NCBI RefSeq assembly: GCF_900182915.1
Contig: NZ_FXUG01000021.1
Span: forward strand, 1 to 64,000
Length of the DNA stretch: 64,000 nucleotides
Direction: 5' to 3'
From: Neorhodopirellula lusitana
GTDB lineage: Bacteria; Planctomycetota; Planctomycetia; Pirellulales; Pirellulaceae
The translations under genes were made by a program, and so were the position numbers. Below, one piece after another: positions 6,750-16,005 of the stretch. Numbering within the stretch: position 1 is the first letter of the stretch; the number at the start of each line of letters is the position of its first letter. The notes beneath the pieces are model-generated. The model saw only the letters and a list, made by a program, of their open reading frames with translations, was not told where the DNA came from and made no database searches.

Positions 6750-8936
6750 TCAGGTGCTGGCGGCTAACGGGCTGCCGCTGTTCGCGGAGCGTTTGGATGC
6801 GACCGTGTCTCGGAATCGCAATCGCATGTTGTTGAGCCAGAAGAACAGGTACACGTTGGTCACGATCGACAACAGCAACATGCCGTTGAAAATGGGCTGC
6901 GCGGCGACCTGATCAGGATTCGTCTTCAGGTCTCGTGAACGGCTCAGTCGATCGCGATCCGAGATCAGGGTCTCGTCACTGCCGCGAAGGTCTGAATCCG
7001 CTCGCGATGAGTTCGTGCCCGTGGTACCGGATTGAGCCGATGTGTTGGTCGTTTGGCCAGTCAATGACGCGAGTCGCGGATCGGTTAGCTGCGGATAGGC
7101 TCCCATTCCGATGCCCATCCCCATTTGTGACGGTCCCGCGTACTGATTCGTCGCCGGCATGCCTGGATAAGCGTTCGTTTGTGCGTAGTTGCCCTGCGTC
7201 GGTGCCATCGGCGGCTGGACTAACTGCGTGTTGTTGTACGGATACCCTGCCATGTTGGTATTGAACTGGCCTGGATTCAGTTGATTCCCTTGGCCGCTCT
7301 GGTTTCCTTGACCGGCCTGATTTCCTTGCCCCGGTTGGGGATAGCCGTTGGGCTGCGAATAGTTGTTGGAGCCTGGATACGCATTGTTGTTTGCGTAGGA
7401 ATTCGGGCTCCCGTAATTGGGAGCGTTTCGATTGACGTTGTTTTGGCCTGCGCGAGCATCATTGGAATTCGCGGTGGATCCGTACTGATTTTGATTGCGG
7501 TTGTCGCCGTAGGAATTGCGAGACGTGGTATCGCGAGGATTCGTCGATTGCCCGTTAGTCGCTTGCCCGTACGGGGAGGTATTTTGCTGGTTGCTGGCCA
7601 ATGAATTCGACGAAGTGTTATCGACACGTTCGCCGTAGCGATTCAATCGGTAGCCCTGGCGATCAATCGGATAGCCATCACCGTCAAAGCTGTAACCACC
7701 TGGTGGCAATTGTTGAGCCTGAACCGCGGTCAATCGTGGATCGTAATCGAGATTTGTGTTAGCAGAGCGCGGGTTGCCGAAGCGATCATCACTCGAAGCC
7801 AAACCGCTGTTGGACCCCAATCCGCTACCGGAATCTCGTGCACGGGTCGGATCAAGACCTCGGGTGGTGCTCTGGTTGCGAGCGGCGGTCTGGCTGCGGT
7901 TCGAATCGAGACCCCTGGAATCCAAACCATTCGAATCCAGACCACTGGGCAAACGACCAAAGCCGGAATTGTCGAACGCACTCGGACCACTATTCGGATT
8001 GGCCGTCGTGTCGGATGAGCGACTGGCCAAATTCGAGGACGAATCGACGGGATCGGTCGAAGGTCGGCGTCGAGAGCCGTTCCGCAAGTCGTACCAATCC
8101 TGTTCGGTTGAGTCTTTCGCGGTCGCTGTGGCAGACACCGGATTCGTCGATGGACGGGTGGCACTGGAACGAGCGTAAGGGTTCGTTGCTGCTGCTGAGT
8201 TGGCAGCTGTGTTTTGGTTTCGGGGTGCCGTTGCTTCGTTTTGCAGTAAGCGAGTTCGCGGATCGTCCGGATCAGTGTTGAAGCGGTTGGTCATCGCCTC
8301 GCGGGCCTGATCAGCGACCGACTGCATTTGCGAGCCGGCTGTTTGCCCCATCCGGTCGGCAGCTTGGTTGAGGTTCTTTTGTGCTTGTTGGTAGGCGCTT
8401 TCGGCGGCGCTATTAAACTGATTGCTAGCATTTGATGCCGCTCCAGTGCCCAACGATGGCGGGCCCAAGCTTCCAGGCAGATTCATCCCGCCGCCTTGCG
8501 GGGCCGGTTTCATCATCGCGGTCGCGGGCTCGGACCTCGCTTGAATGGGAGTCAGCCGTGCGGCATCGCCCATCGAGGGGATCGGCATGGGGAATCGATC
8601 TTCCGCGGCAAGCTGCCCTGTCGTTGTTCCAGCAGAGGGATCAACCGGCGTTTGATAGCCTGCTTGGGTCAAGTGATTCGGCGTGACGCGGGGCAGCGTT
8701 CCCTGACCGATGCGGATCACCACTTCACTAACGTGGCCGCGGATTTCGGTCGGAATTTGGCTGGCGATCTCGCCGCTACGGACGACCTGATCGACCTTTT
8801 CCGGCGGAATTTGGATGATGTATTTCACACCACGCCCACCATCTGGGGTCCACCCATAGGTGATTCCTACGGTAGAGATCCCGATGCTGGTAATTCCAGC
8901 ACTGGCGGCGATCAAAAGCATCACAGCGCCGACCAT
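6750..8936 (-). CDS. Long low-complexity membrane protein, function unknown
   Basis: A 728-residue protein that I do not recognise. An N-terminal hydrophobic segment (MVGAVMLLIAASAGITSIG) is followed by about 80 ordered residues (VKYIIQIPPEKVDQVVRSG; TEIRGHVSEVVIRIGQG). Then come some 500 residues rich in Asn, Ser, Gln, Gly and Pro, with runs such as GLDSNGLDSRGLDSNR and GQGNQAGQGNQSGQGNQ. Near the C-terminus a hydrophobic helix (GMLLLSIVTNVYLFFWL) precedes a basic tail, so both ends may sit in the membrane around a disordered exposed middle. The start at 8936 is chosen because AAGGA lies eight bases before that ATG; the open frame extends to 9014 without an equally good site. A structural or surface role is only a guess. 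Confidence 0.7.
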   Translation of the reverse strand: MVGAVMLLIAASAGITSIGISTVGITYGWTPDGGRGVKYIIQIPPEKVDQVVRSGEIASQIPTEIRGHVSEVVIRIGQGTLPRVTPNHLTQAGYQTPVDPSAGTTTGQLAAEDRFPMPIPSMGDAARLTPIQARSEPATAMMKPAPQGGGMNLPGSLGPPSLGTGAASNASNQFNSAAESAYQQAQKNLNQAADRMGQTAGSQMQSVADQAREAMTNRFNTDPDDPRTRLLQNEATAPRNQNTAANSAAATNPYARSSATRPSTNPVSATATAKDSTEQDWYDLRNGSRRRPSTDPVDSSSNLASRSSDTTANPNSGPSAFDNSGFGRLPSGLDSNGLDSRGLDSNRSQTAARNQSTTRGLDPTRARDSGSGLGSNSGLASSDDRFGNPRSANTNLDYDPRLTAVQAQQLPPGGYSFDGDGYPIDRQGYRLNRYGERVDNTSSNSLASNQQNTSPYGQATNGQSTNPRDTTSRNSYGDNRNQNQYGSTANSNDARAGQNNVNRNAPNYGSPNSYANNNAYPGSNNYSQPNGYPQPGQGNQAGQGNQSGQGNQLNPGQFNTNMAGYPYNNTQLVQPPMAPTQGNYAQTNAYPGMPATNQYAGPSQMGMGIGMGAYPQLTDPRLASLTGQTTNTSAQSGTTGTNSSRADSDLRGSDETLISDRDRLSRSRDLKTNPDQVAAQPIFNGMLLLSIVTNVYLFFWLNNMRLRFRDTVASKRSANSGSPLAAST

Positions 8937-9168
8937 GGCACAATCCTTTGCTGCGTTTGGTTCGATTGGGATCGCAAGGACAATCCTAGCAACACCGATC
9001 GCCGTGGGCAGCATGCCTCATGATGCAACGCCGCAGCGACCACCCTTGCGACACTCCCGACTGAAAATCAGTTCAGTTCAGGGGATCGAAACGGGTTTCA
9101 CGCCACAGGTTATCGCCCGACCACATTCCAGGTAAAGGCTGATCGGGCCGGAAAACCAAACCTTTTTA

Positions 9169-9840
9169 TCAATGGCCGATATGAATGCCGTAGCTCGGAC
9201 GACCACGATACCCATGTCGGTGCGGTGGACGGTAGCTGGGCACGCTATAGGTATGAATGCGTGGCTGCACGTAGACAGGCGTTGTTTCCACAATCGTTGT
9301 TTGCGGTGCGGCAACGTACTGGGGCCCGGTGCGGGCTTGCTGCATTGCCGAAATCACCACTTCGCTGACACCCTGTTGGTGCAGCGTGATGATGTCCGAT
9401 ACGACCGGCTGTCGCTGGACACCACGAGTTTGAATTTGGTTCAAGATGACCCCGTCACCCACACCACTGCGGCTCATCGCGATGACGTCGGAGTATGAAA
9501 CCGCACCGGTTGGCTGGGGAGCGGCGTATACCGGTGCAGCCTGAACAGGAGTGCCGTACTGTTGACGCGACTGGTAATAAGCAATGTCTTTGTCCTTGGC
9601 GTTGCCCAACACACCACCAGCAACGGCACCAATGGCCCCGCCAATCGCGGCACCTGCACCGGCTTCGCCGTTGTTATCGCCAATCAATGCTCCGGCGATC
9701 GCACCGGTGATGCCACCGAACGTGGCCCCCCGCTGGGTATTATTCTGAGCCTGGACGGTCTGCGACAAACTGGCGAGCAAGACGGTTGCCATCGCGACGC
9801 GATTCCGCACCAAGCAATTTAAAGGAGAAGCGGTAAACAT
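9169..9840 (-). CDS. Secreted glycine-zipper protein
   Basis: A 223-residue protein. A signal peptide (VAMATVLLASLSQTVQA) leads to a glycine-zipper block of alternating Gly/Ala hydrophobic segments (GGITGAIAGALIG, then GAAIGGAIGAVAGGVLG) of the type seen in outer-membrane-associated small proteins. The middle (VIAMSRSGVGDGVILNQI; SDIITLHQQGVSEVVISAM) holds two related repeats that look like a small helical domain. The end is Tyr/Pro/His rich. AGGAAGA five bases before the ATG at 9840 fixes the start. It may form oligomers in or at a membrane; the precise role is unknown. Confidence 0.8.
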   Translation of the reverse strand: MFTASPLNCLVRNRVAMATVLLASLSQTVQAQNNTQRGATFGGITGAIAGALIGDNNGEAGAGAAIGGAIGAVAGGVLGNAKDKDIAYYQSRQQYGTPVQAAPVYAAPQPTGAVSYSDVIAMSRSGVGDGVILNQIQTRGVQRQPVVSDIITLHQQGVSEVVISAMQQARTGPQYVAAPQTTIVETTPVYVQPRIHTYSVPSYRPPHRHGYRGRPSYGIHIGH

Positions 9841-10067
9841 CAGTCTTCCTGTATTCGACCAAGCAGTGAGGGATTCGAAAGAATCGAGGCGAAATCGAAT
9901 CAAGCACGGAATGTTTCCTTGCGAAAACAGCGCAGCACTTGTCATCGACGGATCGCCCGACAACTCAATATTGCTTGTAGATCGGTTGTGAGCGTCGAAT
10001 CAATTGCAATTGTTTTGGAAATCGAAAAATCAATGCCTTCGAAGACCGACTCCAATGGGGGCTGTGG

Positions 10068-12173
10068 TCACCAGCTCGACTTCAAAACACGCCCGGTAAC
10101 GGCCTCTTTGCCAAACCAAGCCACACTGGAAAGAGCGATGGGGCCGCGACCAAGCTGGTCTTCACTTAATTCGATCTCGCCCGAACTGCCGTCCACCGTC
10201 GCGACCACACGCCCCATATGGCGGACCTCGATCCGGTCCGCTCCTGCGCAGTCTGCTGAAACGTGAAAGGATTGCTGGTCGGACTTTCGTAGCCGTTCCA
10301 ACTTCGGCAGCTCCGCTTCGTCGCCCAATACAATCGTTTCCGCAAACACCACCCTGGGCTCGGTCGCATGCCTACCCACCAAAGTGGCTCGGCATGACAT
10401 GACGCCACGCATGTTAGGGGGAAGGTTGATCTCCACTTTGTTGACCGGTCGCACTGAGCCAACCAACTTGCCCTGCATGAACAATTCGATCGCCTTCGTC
10501 GCGATACTGGATGGACTGCGTGGCATCGCTTGCCAAACAAACCGCAGCTTGGTTCCGCCCGACGCAGCATCACTGTTGGCGACCGCCGCCGTGCTTTCGA
10601 TTCTCACAAAATCAACGATGGGCTTCGCGTACGGTTGGCATAGCGGGTCGCCCACAATCAACAACTGGTACGGCGAAGCGACCGCAAGATAGAACGCCTC
10701 GATCGCCGTCACGCCCTCTTGGTAGTAAGCGTACATGATCGGGTGCGGGAATTTGGGCTGCAAAGAGTACGGTTCCGCAACCGCGCCGCTGCTCATGACA
10801 GCACCCGCATGCAACAACGCAGTCAGTTTCGTTTGGGAACTCGAACCAAACGCGCCGCCCAGACTGGTTAAGTTGTCAGTGATCGCTCCAGGAACAAACG
10901 ACCAAGTTCGGTCATCCAGTGGAAGCGAAGCGGCCCCCAACATCATCCCGACATACTGCTGATCTCCCTTGGGAAGCCGCGATGAAAAAACATCCACCTT
11001 GCGATCTTGCGACAGCAACCAGGCCAACGAATCGACCATTCCAGGCTGACGGGTGGTACTCCGCACGTCACTCGTTTTTGAAAAACCGAACGTCGCATCC
11101 GGGTACGTCGCATCCGCCTGTTTGCCGCGTCGCAAAACCTCAACCGCCTGCTCCATGGTACTGCCGCGTGGGTGGATGACGCCCAGCATGCATGACAACA
11201 AGTAGGTCATTGCGCCCTGTTTCGCTGGTTGGCGATCGCCACTGATCGTCCAACCCGAGTCCGACACAAAGCCCACCGGGGACTGCATCGTGTTCGGACG
11301 GTCAACTAGCAATTCCAGCAACCGTTCTCGAGACCGAGGCAACGGCTTGCTGTCATCGTCCGATTCAGCAAACAACTCGCTTAACGGCGCGGTTTCAACA
11401 ACATAGCGTCGATCCGTCCAACCACTTTGAATGGCCAGTCGAACCTGTTCCGTCGCCTCATTGGACTTGCCCGCATGAGCGTATGCTTCGGCGGCACGGA
11501 TGCGAAGCGATGCGATGGTCGGATACTGCTCCGCCAAGTCACACCAAGCCTGGGCGGCTTCCGCGTATTTCTCTTCGGTAACAAGTTGCGTCGCGACATC
11601 GAACTCTTCGCGTTTCTCACCGCCAAATGGATTCGCGAAGTTTCGCTTAAACGGACCACGACAATAGAAGTTGGATCCCCATCCCAAATAGTCCGGTGAG
11701 TCAGCCAGGACCCAACGAAAGAAGAACGTCAGCGAGTTCAGCGAAGCAGTCGGTTTTTGATACCGTTTCTGCATCGCAGCGGTCAAACGACTGGTATGCG
11801 TCTTGATATCGACACTGGTCGGAAAACCGGCGGAATATGCAATCACACGGGTTTGGTTGGCGAGCCCGCGCCGATCGATTTCTTTCAACAGCGGACGTAA
11901 AATCAGATCGCGAAAGTCGTCAAGTGAGATGGTGAGCCCGGATGGTATCTCGTCCAACACCACGACGTGATTGTCCGGAATCCCCCGGAGTTCGAGATAG
12001 TGATTTGCCAATGTGACCGAATCCCTCGAGTCACCGTTCACCACCAAGATCACATTCTCGGCGCTCAGTCCCGCCTGAACACGACCAGACATGGCAAAAC
12101 TGAAAAACAGCCAACTTGCAATGACCAGGCTAGAAGCGGTCAACTTGTTAGGGCGAGCAATCAAAAGTCGCAT
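10068..12173 (-). CDS. TIGR03790-family secreted protein with a TPR-like insert
   Basis: A 701-residue protein. The N-terminal hydrophobic segment (SSLVIASWLFFSFAMSGRVQA) is a signal peptide. The following stretch (NVILVVNGDSRDSVTLANHYLELRGIPDNHVVVLD) is the hallmark of TIGR03790 proteins, which are common in planctomycetes and have no known activity. Residues about 195-260 resemble a TPR unit (KYAEAAQAWCDLAEQYPTIASLRIRAAEAYAHAGKSNEA in pieces). A later part with GDPLCQPYA fits the family, and the end is beta-rich. The start at 12173 gives a clean signal peptide; the open frame extends further upstream without support. It faces the gene at 12448 head to head. Confidence 0.8.
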   Translation of the reverse strand: MRLLIARPNKLTASSLVIASWLFFSFAMSGRVQAGLSAENVILVVNGDSRDSVTLANHYLELRGIPDNHVVVLDEIPSGLTISLDDFRDLILRPLLKEIDRRGLANQTRVIAYSAGFPTSVDIKTHTSRLTAAMQKRYQKPTASLNSLTFFFRWVLADSPDYLGWGSNFYCRGPFKRNFANPFGGEKREEFDVATQLVTEEKYAEAAQAWCDLAEQYPTIASLRIRAAEAYAHAGKSNEATEQVRLAIQSGWTDRRYVVETAPLSELFAESDDDSKPLPRSRERLLELLVDRPNTMQSPVGFVSDSGWTISGDRQPAKQGAMTYLLSCMLGVIHPRGSTMEQAVEVLRRGKQADATYPDATFGFSKTSDVRSTTRQPGMVDSLAWLLSQDRKVDVFSSRLPKGDQQYVGMMLGAASLPLDDRTWSFVPGAITDNLTSLGGAFGSSSQTKLTALLHAGAVMSSGAVAEPYSLQPKFPHPIMYAYYQEGVTAIEAFYLAVASPYQLLIVGDPLCQPYAKPIVDFVRIESTAAVANSDAASGGTKLRFVWQAMPRSPSSIATKAIELFMQGKLVGSVRPVNKVEINLPPNMRGVMSCRATLVGRHATEPRVVFAETIVLGDEAELPKLERLRKSDQQSFHVSADCAGADRIEVRHMGRVVATVDGSSGEIELSEDQLGRGPIALSSVAWFGKEAVTGRVLKSSW

Positions 12174-12447
12174 GGGCGGGATATCAATCAAGGCGGGATC
12201 GCGATCGGAAAGGTCCTCGCATTTTACTACGCAAACGCGGTCCAATGTCACTGGCGACCAGATAGCCCCTTGTTCGCTATCAATTTCCAGGACAACCCTC
12301 AGCATCGCAGCGCCCCGCACAACGAGATTTCCTGCCAAGGGGTATAATCCGGGTGGAACGTTGGAACCCTTCTTGTCTTCGCACGATTTTCGATTCGTGG
12401 GTGAAGGCAGAAACGTTCACTCGAAACCTCTTTTGGGAAACGATTCG

Positions 12448-13230
12448 GTGTCCTTGATCTACTTGGCACAAACTCACTGGTCCGACCGCTTCATCGAACA
12501 CCTGTTCGTCGGTCCGATGTGGCCAGCCACGATGTTGGCATTGTTCGTTTGGGCATTCGTGCTGATTTCGTTGCTAGGTTTCTTCAGTATCGACCTAGGT
12601 GTTGATAGCCCCGAAATCGATCTCGATCCAGGGTTGGACCTGGCTCCCGATATCGATCTGGATCCAACAATCGATGTCGACGGGAACTTGGATGTCGACA
12701 CGTCGGTGGACGCGAGCGGTCATGACGCGCATGCCGACATGTTTGGCGGACTCGCCGCAGCAACCCTGAAGGCGGTTCACCTGGACCGGGTGCCGCTGAT
12801 GATCTGGTTGGCGACCTTCAGTTTATTGTTCTGGGTGATCAGCTACTTGTTGTGGTTCGAGTTCGATGTTGAGCGATACTCGCCGATTTGGCTGCACAGC
12901 ATTGCGTTGACGATTCGCAATGCCGTCATCGCGGTCGTGTGCACACGGTTCTTGACCACGCCACTGCACCGCTTGCTGGTCCCACCGGTTCAGTACCACA
13001 CTGAAACTTTGGTCGGTGACTGCGCGACCGTCGAGACCAGTGAAGTGAATGAGCAATTCGGCCGCGCTCGCTACGCCACCAACGCCGCTCCATTGTTGAT
13101 TGACATCCGCACCACCGGCGAAGTGATCCCCAAAGGCAGTAATGTTCGTATCCTGCGTTACAACGCCCACACGAAGACCTACTTGGTCCAGTCCGAGATC
13201 GAAAACGACGATCTCTTAGTGGGAAAATGA
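12448..13230 (+). CDS. YqiJ/NfeD-like membrane protein with OB-fold tail
   Basis: A protein of about 260 residues. The first helix (MWPATMLALFVWAFVLISLLGFF) is followed by a periodic acidic stretch (PEIDLDP, LDLAPDIDLDP, TIDVDG, LDVDTSVD), two or three more helices (MIWLATFSLLFWVISYLLWF; NAVIAVVCTRFL), and a C-terminal soluble domain of about 90 residues. The tail (LVGDCATVETSEVNEQFGRARY; GEVIPKGSNVRIL) fits the OB-fold domain of YqiJ/NfeD-type proteins, which are linked to membrane-domain organisation. The start is uncertain: GTG at 12448 is used because the frame further upstream runs across the divergent gene. The ATG at 12519 would cost about 24 residues. Confidence 0.7.
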   Translation: MSLIYLAQTHWSDRFIEHLFVGPMWPATMLALFVWAFVLISLLGFFSIDLGVDSPEIDLDPGLDLAPDIDLDPTIDVDGNLDVDTSVDASGHDAHADMFGGLAAATLKAVHLDRVPLMIWLATFSLLFWVISYLLWFEFDVERYSPIWLHSIALTIRNAVIAVVCTRFLTTPLHRLLVPPVQYHTETLVGDCATVETSEVNEQFGRARYATNAAPLLIDIRTTGEVIPKGSNVRILRYNAHTKTYLVQSEIENDDLLVGK

Positions 13231-13360
13231 CAACGCGTTACCCAACTGAATCACCCACAACACCAGCAGCCTGCCATTCCTAGCCGTGCTGTTTCTTACA
13301 AAATCGAAAAATTTTGGCGGGCTTAGCCAATAAAGAAATCGCAGTGGCGAATAGGCGTGC

Positions 13361-14338
13361 ATGAAAAGCAAACACATTCTCGCCAGCATCCTGGCCATCG
13401 CGGTACTAGCTACATGCCTTGACTCGCGACCTTCCGTTGCGGCGTCACCCGACTCTCCTTCTGTACTGGACATCGAGCCGAACGACTCAGCGCGAGACCG
13501 AGTGGTTCCCATTCGCGTCTATTTGGCCGAAGGGACTCAGCCCCAACCGGTCATCCTGGTTTCGCATGGCCTGGGAGGCTCTCGTGAGACCAAGGCGTAT
13601 CTGGGGAAACACTGGTCAGCAGCGGGCTTTCACTGTGTGTTCATGCAGCATGCAGGCAGCGATCGCGACCTTCTTCGATCACTGCCTTTCGGTAAGAAAC
13701 TCAGTGGGTTCAAGAAGGCCGCGAACCTTCAAAACAGCATGGATCGCATTGGGGATGTGTCGTTCGTACTCGATCAACTCGAAAAATGGGATCAAGACAA
13801 AACGCATCCGCTGCATCACAAGTTTGACTTCGATCACGTTGGAATCAGCGGGCACAGCTTCGGGGCCGCCACCACGCTTTCGGTCGCCGGGCGGATGTAT
13901 CCGATGCGGAGATCGTTCGCCGAACCCAGGATCAAAGCGTTCCTGGCCATGAGCCCCCAGCCAGCTCAAAATATCAGCGTTGAAAATGCGTTTGGCTCGA
14001 TCGACCAACCGTTTCTGTGCATGACCGGTACCAAGGACAGTAGCCCAATCACCCCCTCGGTAACTCCAGACTCCCGCCAGTCCGTCTACCGAGCAATGCC
14101 AACGGGCGACAAGTTTCAACTCGTCCTGCACGACGGTACTCACAGTGCGTTCGGTGATGAAGGGCTACGTCGTACGGATACTCGAAATCCCAACCACCAT
14201 CAGGCCATCAAAAAAATCAGTACCGAATTCTGGAAGGCCTACCTCACCGACGACGCCAACGCGAAACGTTGGTTGCAATCAAACCAGCCCGCCACCGATG
14301 GCACACTGGAGCCCAAAGACACTTGGGAATCCAAATAG
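13361..14338 (+). CDS. Secreted alpha/beta hydrolase
   Basis: A 325-residue protein with a signal peptide (ILASILAIAVLATCLDSRPSVAA). The core is an alpha/beta hydrolase fold: oxyanion loop VSHGLGGSRE, nucleophile elbow GISGHSFGAAT (Ser in GHSFG), acid residue in the TGTKDSSP region, and His in LHDGTHSAFGDEG. The family includes platelet-activating-factor acetylhydrolase-like and dienelactone-hydrolase-like esterases, so an ester or lactone is a likely substrate, outside the cytoplasm. The open frame is complete and the gene stands alone. Confidence 0.85.
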   Translation: MKSKHILASILAIAVLATCLDSRPSVAASPDSPSVLDIEPNDSARDRVVPIRVYLAEGTQPQPVILVSHGLGGSRETKAYLGKHWSAAGFHCVFMQHAGSDRDLLRSLPFGKKLSGFKKAANLQNSMDRIGDVSFVLDQLEKWDQDKTHPLHHKFDFDHVGISGHSFGAATTLSVAGRMYPMRRSFAEPRIKAFLAMSPQPAQNISVENAFGSIDQPFLCMTGTKDSSPITPSVTPDSRQSVYRAMPTGDKFQLVLHDGTHSAFGDEGLRRTDTRNPNHHQAIKKISTEFWKAYLTDDANAKRWLQSNQPATDGTLEPKDTWESK

Positions 14339-14446
14339 GCAACGGCAATCATCCGCTTGGACTGATCCACGGGTCACGCCAACCACAATCTATTCAGGTG
14401 CAAAGGCGAGGCGAATTGCAAGCGTGTCTGCCGAGAACACCCCGGC

Positions 14447-15919
14447 CTAAAACCCGCTCCAAAAATAGCAAACGGTGGTGATCACAACGGCTCCGACCAG
14501 GTTCAGCCAAAATCCGGCTCGGACCATGTCGCGGATCGAAACCTGTTCGGATCCAAAGATGATCGCGTTGGGTGGTGTGGCCACCGGCAACATGAAAGCA
14601 CAGCTTGCCGACAAAGCAGCCGGCACCATGAAGAACGCCGGATCGAAGCCACCGCCTTCGGCCGCCGCGCCCAAAATGGGCATCAATAAGGTCGTTGTCG
14701 CGACGTTCGAAGTCACTTCCGTTAAGAACGTCACGGTAAAGCAAATCACGGCAATTAAGACCAACGGGTGATAGCCTTCCAGCAACGTCAACTGGCTACC
14801 AATGCTTTGCGATAAACCAGACACTTCCGACGCTTTCGCGATCGCGATCCCGCCGCCAAACAGCACCAACACGCCCCAGGGAATGTCCTTCGCTGTTTCC
14901 CAGTCAAGCAACCGCTTGCATCCGCCCTTCGATTCTGATTGGTCACCCTGATCCGGATCGCCAGTGGATTCCAACTCACCAGTGGAATCTGGATTGGCGG
15001 TAGCACTCTCTTCGCCACTGGGCACCAAAAACAACGCAATCACGGCAGCCAAACCGACCGTGGCATCGTGGGCCATCGGCATGTTCAACCACTCCGACCA
15101 ACCACCCAGCGGCGCGTTACGCGTCATCCACAACAACGCTGTGATTCCAATGATCCCAAACACGCGGCGTTGCCCGCTCGTCCAGTCGCCCAGATCGTGC
15201 AGTTCAAGATCCGCTGCTTTGCCGAGCCCACGTGTCAGCAAGATTCCAGCGGCCAATAACATGATCAATGAAACCGGCCCCCCAATCTTCATCCACGAAA
15301 AGAAGTCGACGGTGTGCGACGTCTGTTGCTCGTAGATTGAAACAAACACCCCATTGGGCGGCGTGCCGATGATTGTCGACATGCCACCAATGCTGCTTCC
15401 ATAAGCCACTGCTAGCAACAAAGGAACAGTGAGTTTCGGATCCTTCTGTTCCGCCAGTACCGCAATCGCCACAGGCAGCATGATCAGGGCCGTTGCGGTG
15501 TTGGAGATCCACATGCTGCAAAAGGCAGGGGCGAGCAAAAAGCCCAACACGATTCGCCGCTGTGAACTCGTCCCCAGCCAACTCATCATCGCATGCGAAA
15601 CCCGCAGGTGAGTCCCCGAATGTTCGGCCGCCCGAGAAATCATGAACCCCGCGAGAAACAACAAGACGAACTTATCACCATAAGCCGTTGCCAGCTGTTG
15701 ATGATCGAGCACACCCGCGAATGGAAAAACCATGAACGGCACCAACGATGTCACCGGAATTGGAATCGCTTCGGTACACCACCACACCCCGCAAAGCGTG
15801 ATCACCGCCGCTGTCACGGCTTGGTTCTGCGGCAATCCAAAACCAAACGCACACAACAGAAACATCGCCACGGCCAGAATCACACCGACAAGGGTGGCGA
15901 GGGTGCGGAACTGGGGCAT
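14447..15919 (-). CDS. DASS/SLC13-family sodium-coupled anion transporter
   Basis: A protein of about 490 residues and about a dozen hydrophobic helices. It carries the paired SNT-type motifs of the divalent anion:sodium symporters: SNTATALIMLPVAIAVLAEQ in the first half and TSNVATTTLLMPILG in the second. There is also a GTPPNGVFVSIYE loop and PVATPPNAIIFGSE near the end. The acidic, Asp/Ser-rich cytoplasmic loop (ATANPDSTGELESTGDPDQGD) is long and unlike most relatives. Substrates in this family are dicarboxylates, citrate or sulfate; the sequence does not choose. The ATG at 15919 gives the usual short N-terminus; a TTG at 16009 would add 30 residues and touch the stop of the carboxypeptidase upstream. 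Confidence 0.85.
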   Translation of the reverse strand: MPQFRTLATLVGVILAVAMFLLCAFGFGLPQNQAVTAAVITLCGVWWCTEAIPIPVTSLVPFMVFPFAGVLDHQQLATAYGDKFVLLFLAGFMISRAAEHSGTHLRVSHAMMSWLGTSSQRRIVLGFLLAPAFCSMWISNTATALIMLPVAIAVLAEQKDPKLTVPLLLAVAYGSSIGGMSTIIGTPPNGVFVSIYEQQTSHTVDFFSWMKIGGPVSLIMLLAAGILLTRGLGKAADLELHDLGDWTSGQRRVFGIIGITALLWMTRNAPLGGWSEWLNMPMAHDATVGLAAVIALFLVPSGEESATANPDSTGELESTGDPDQGDQSESKGGCKRLLDWETAKDIPWGVLVLFGGGIAIAKASEVSGLSQSIGSQLTLLEGYHPLVLIAVICFTVTFLTEVTSNVATTTLLMPILGAAAEGGGFDPAFFMVPAALSASCAFMLPVATPPNAIIFGSEQVSIRDMVRAGFWLNLVGAVVITTVCYFWSGF

Positions 15920-16005
15920 CAATGAAATCTTTGACTGAAGGCGACTATCGTTTACGAAATCATTCTCATGATCATGTTTGGACGGCCACTCAACAGTTAG
16001 CCATT

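Noticed and set aside
12091-12447. Longer N-terminal extension of the YqiJ-like protein
   Set aside because: It would overlap the start of the divergent TIGR03790 gene, is not hydrophobic or conserved in appearance, and has no ribosome site.
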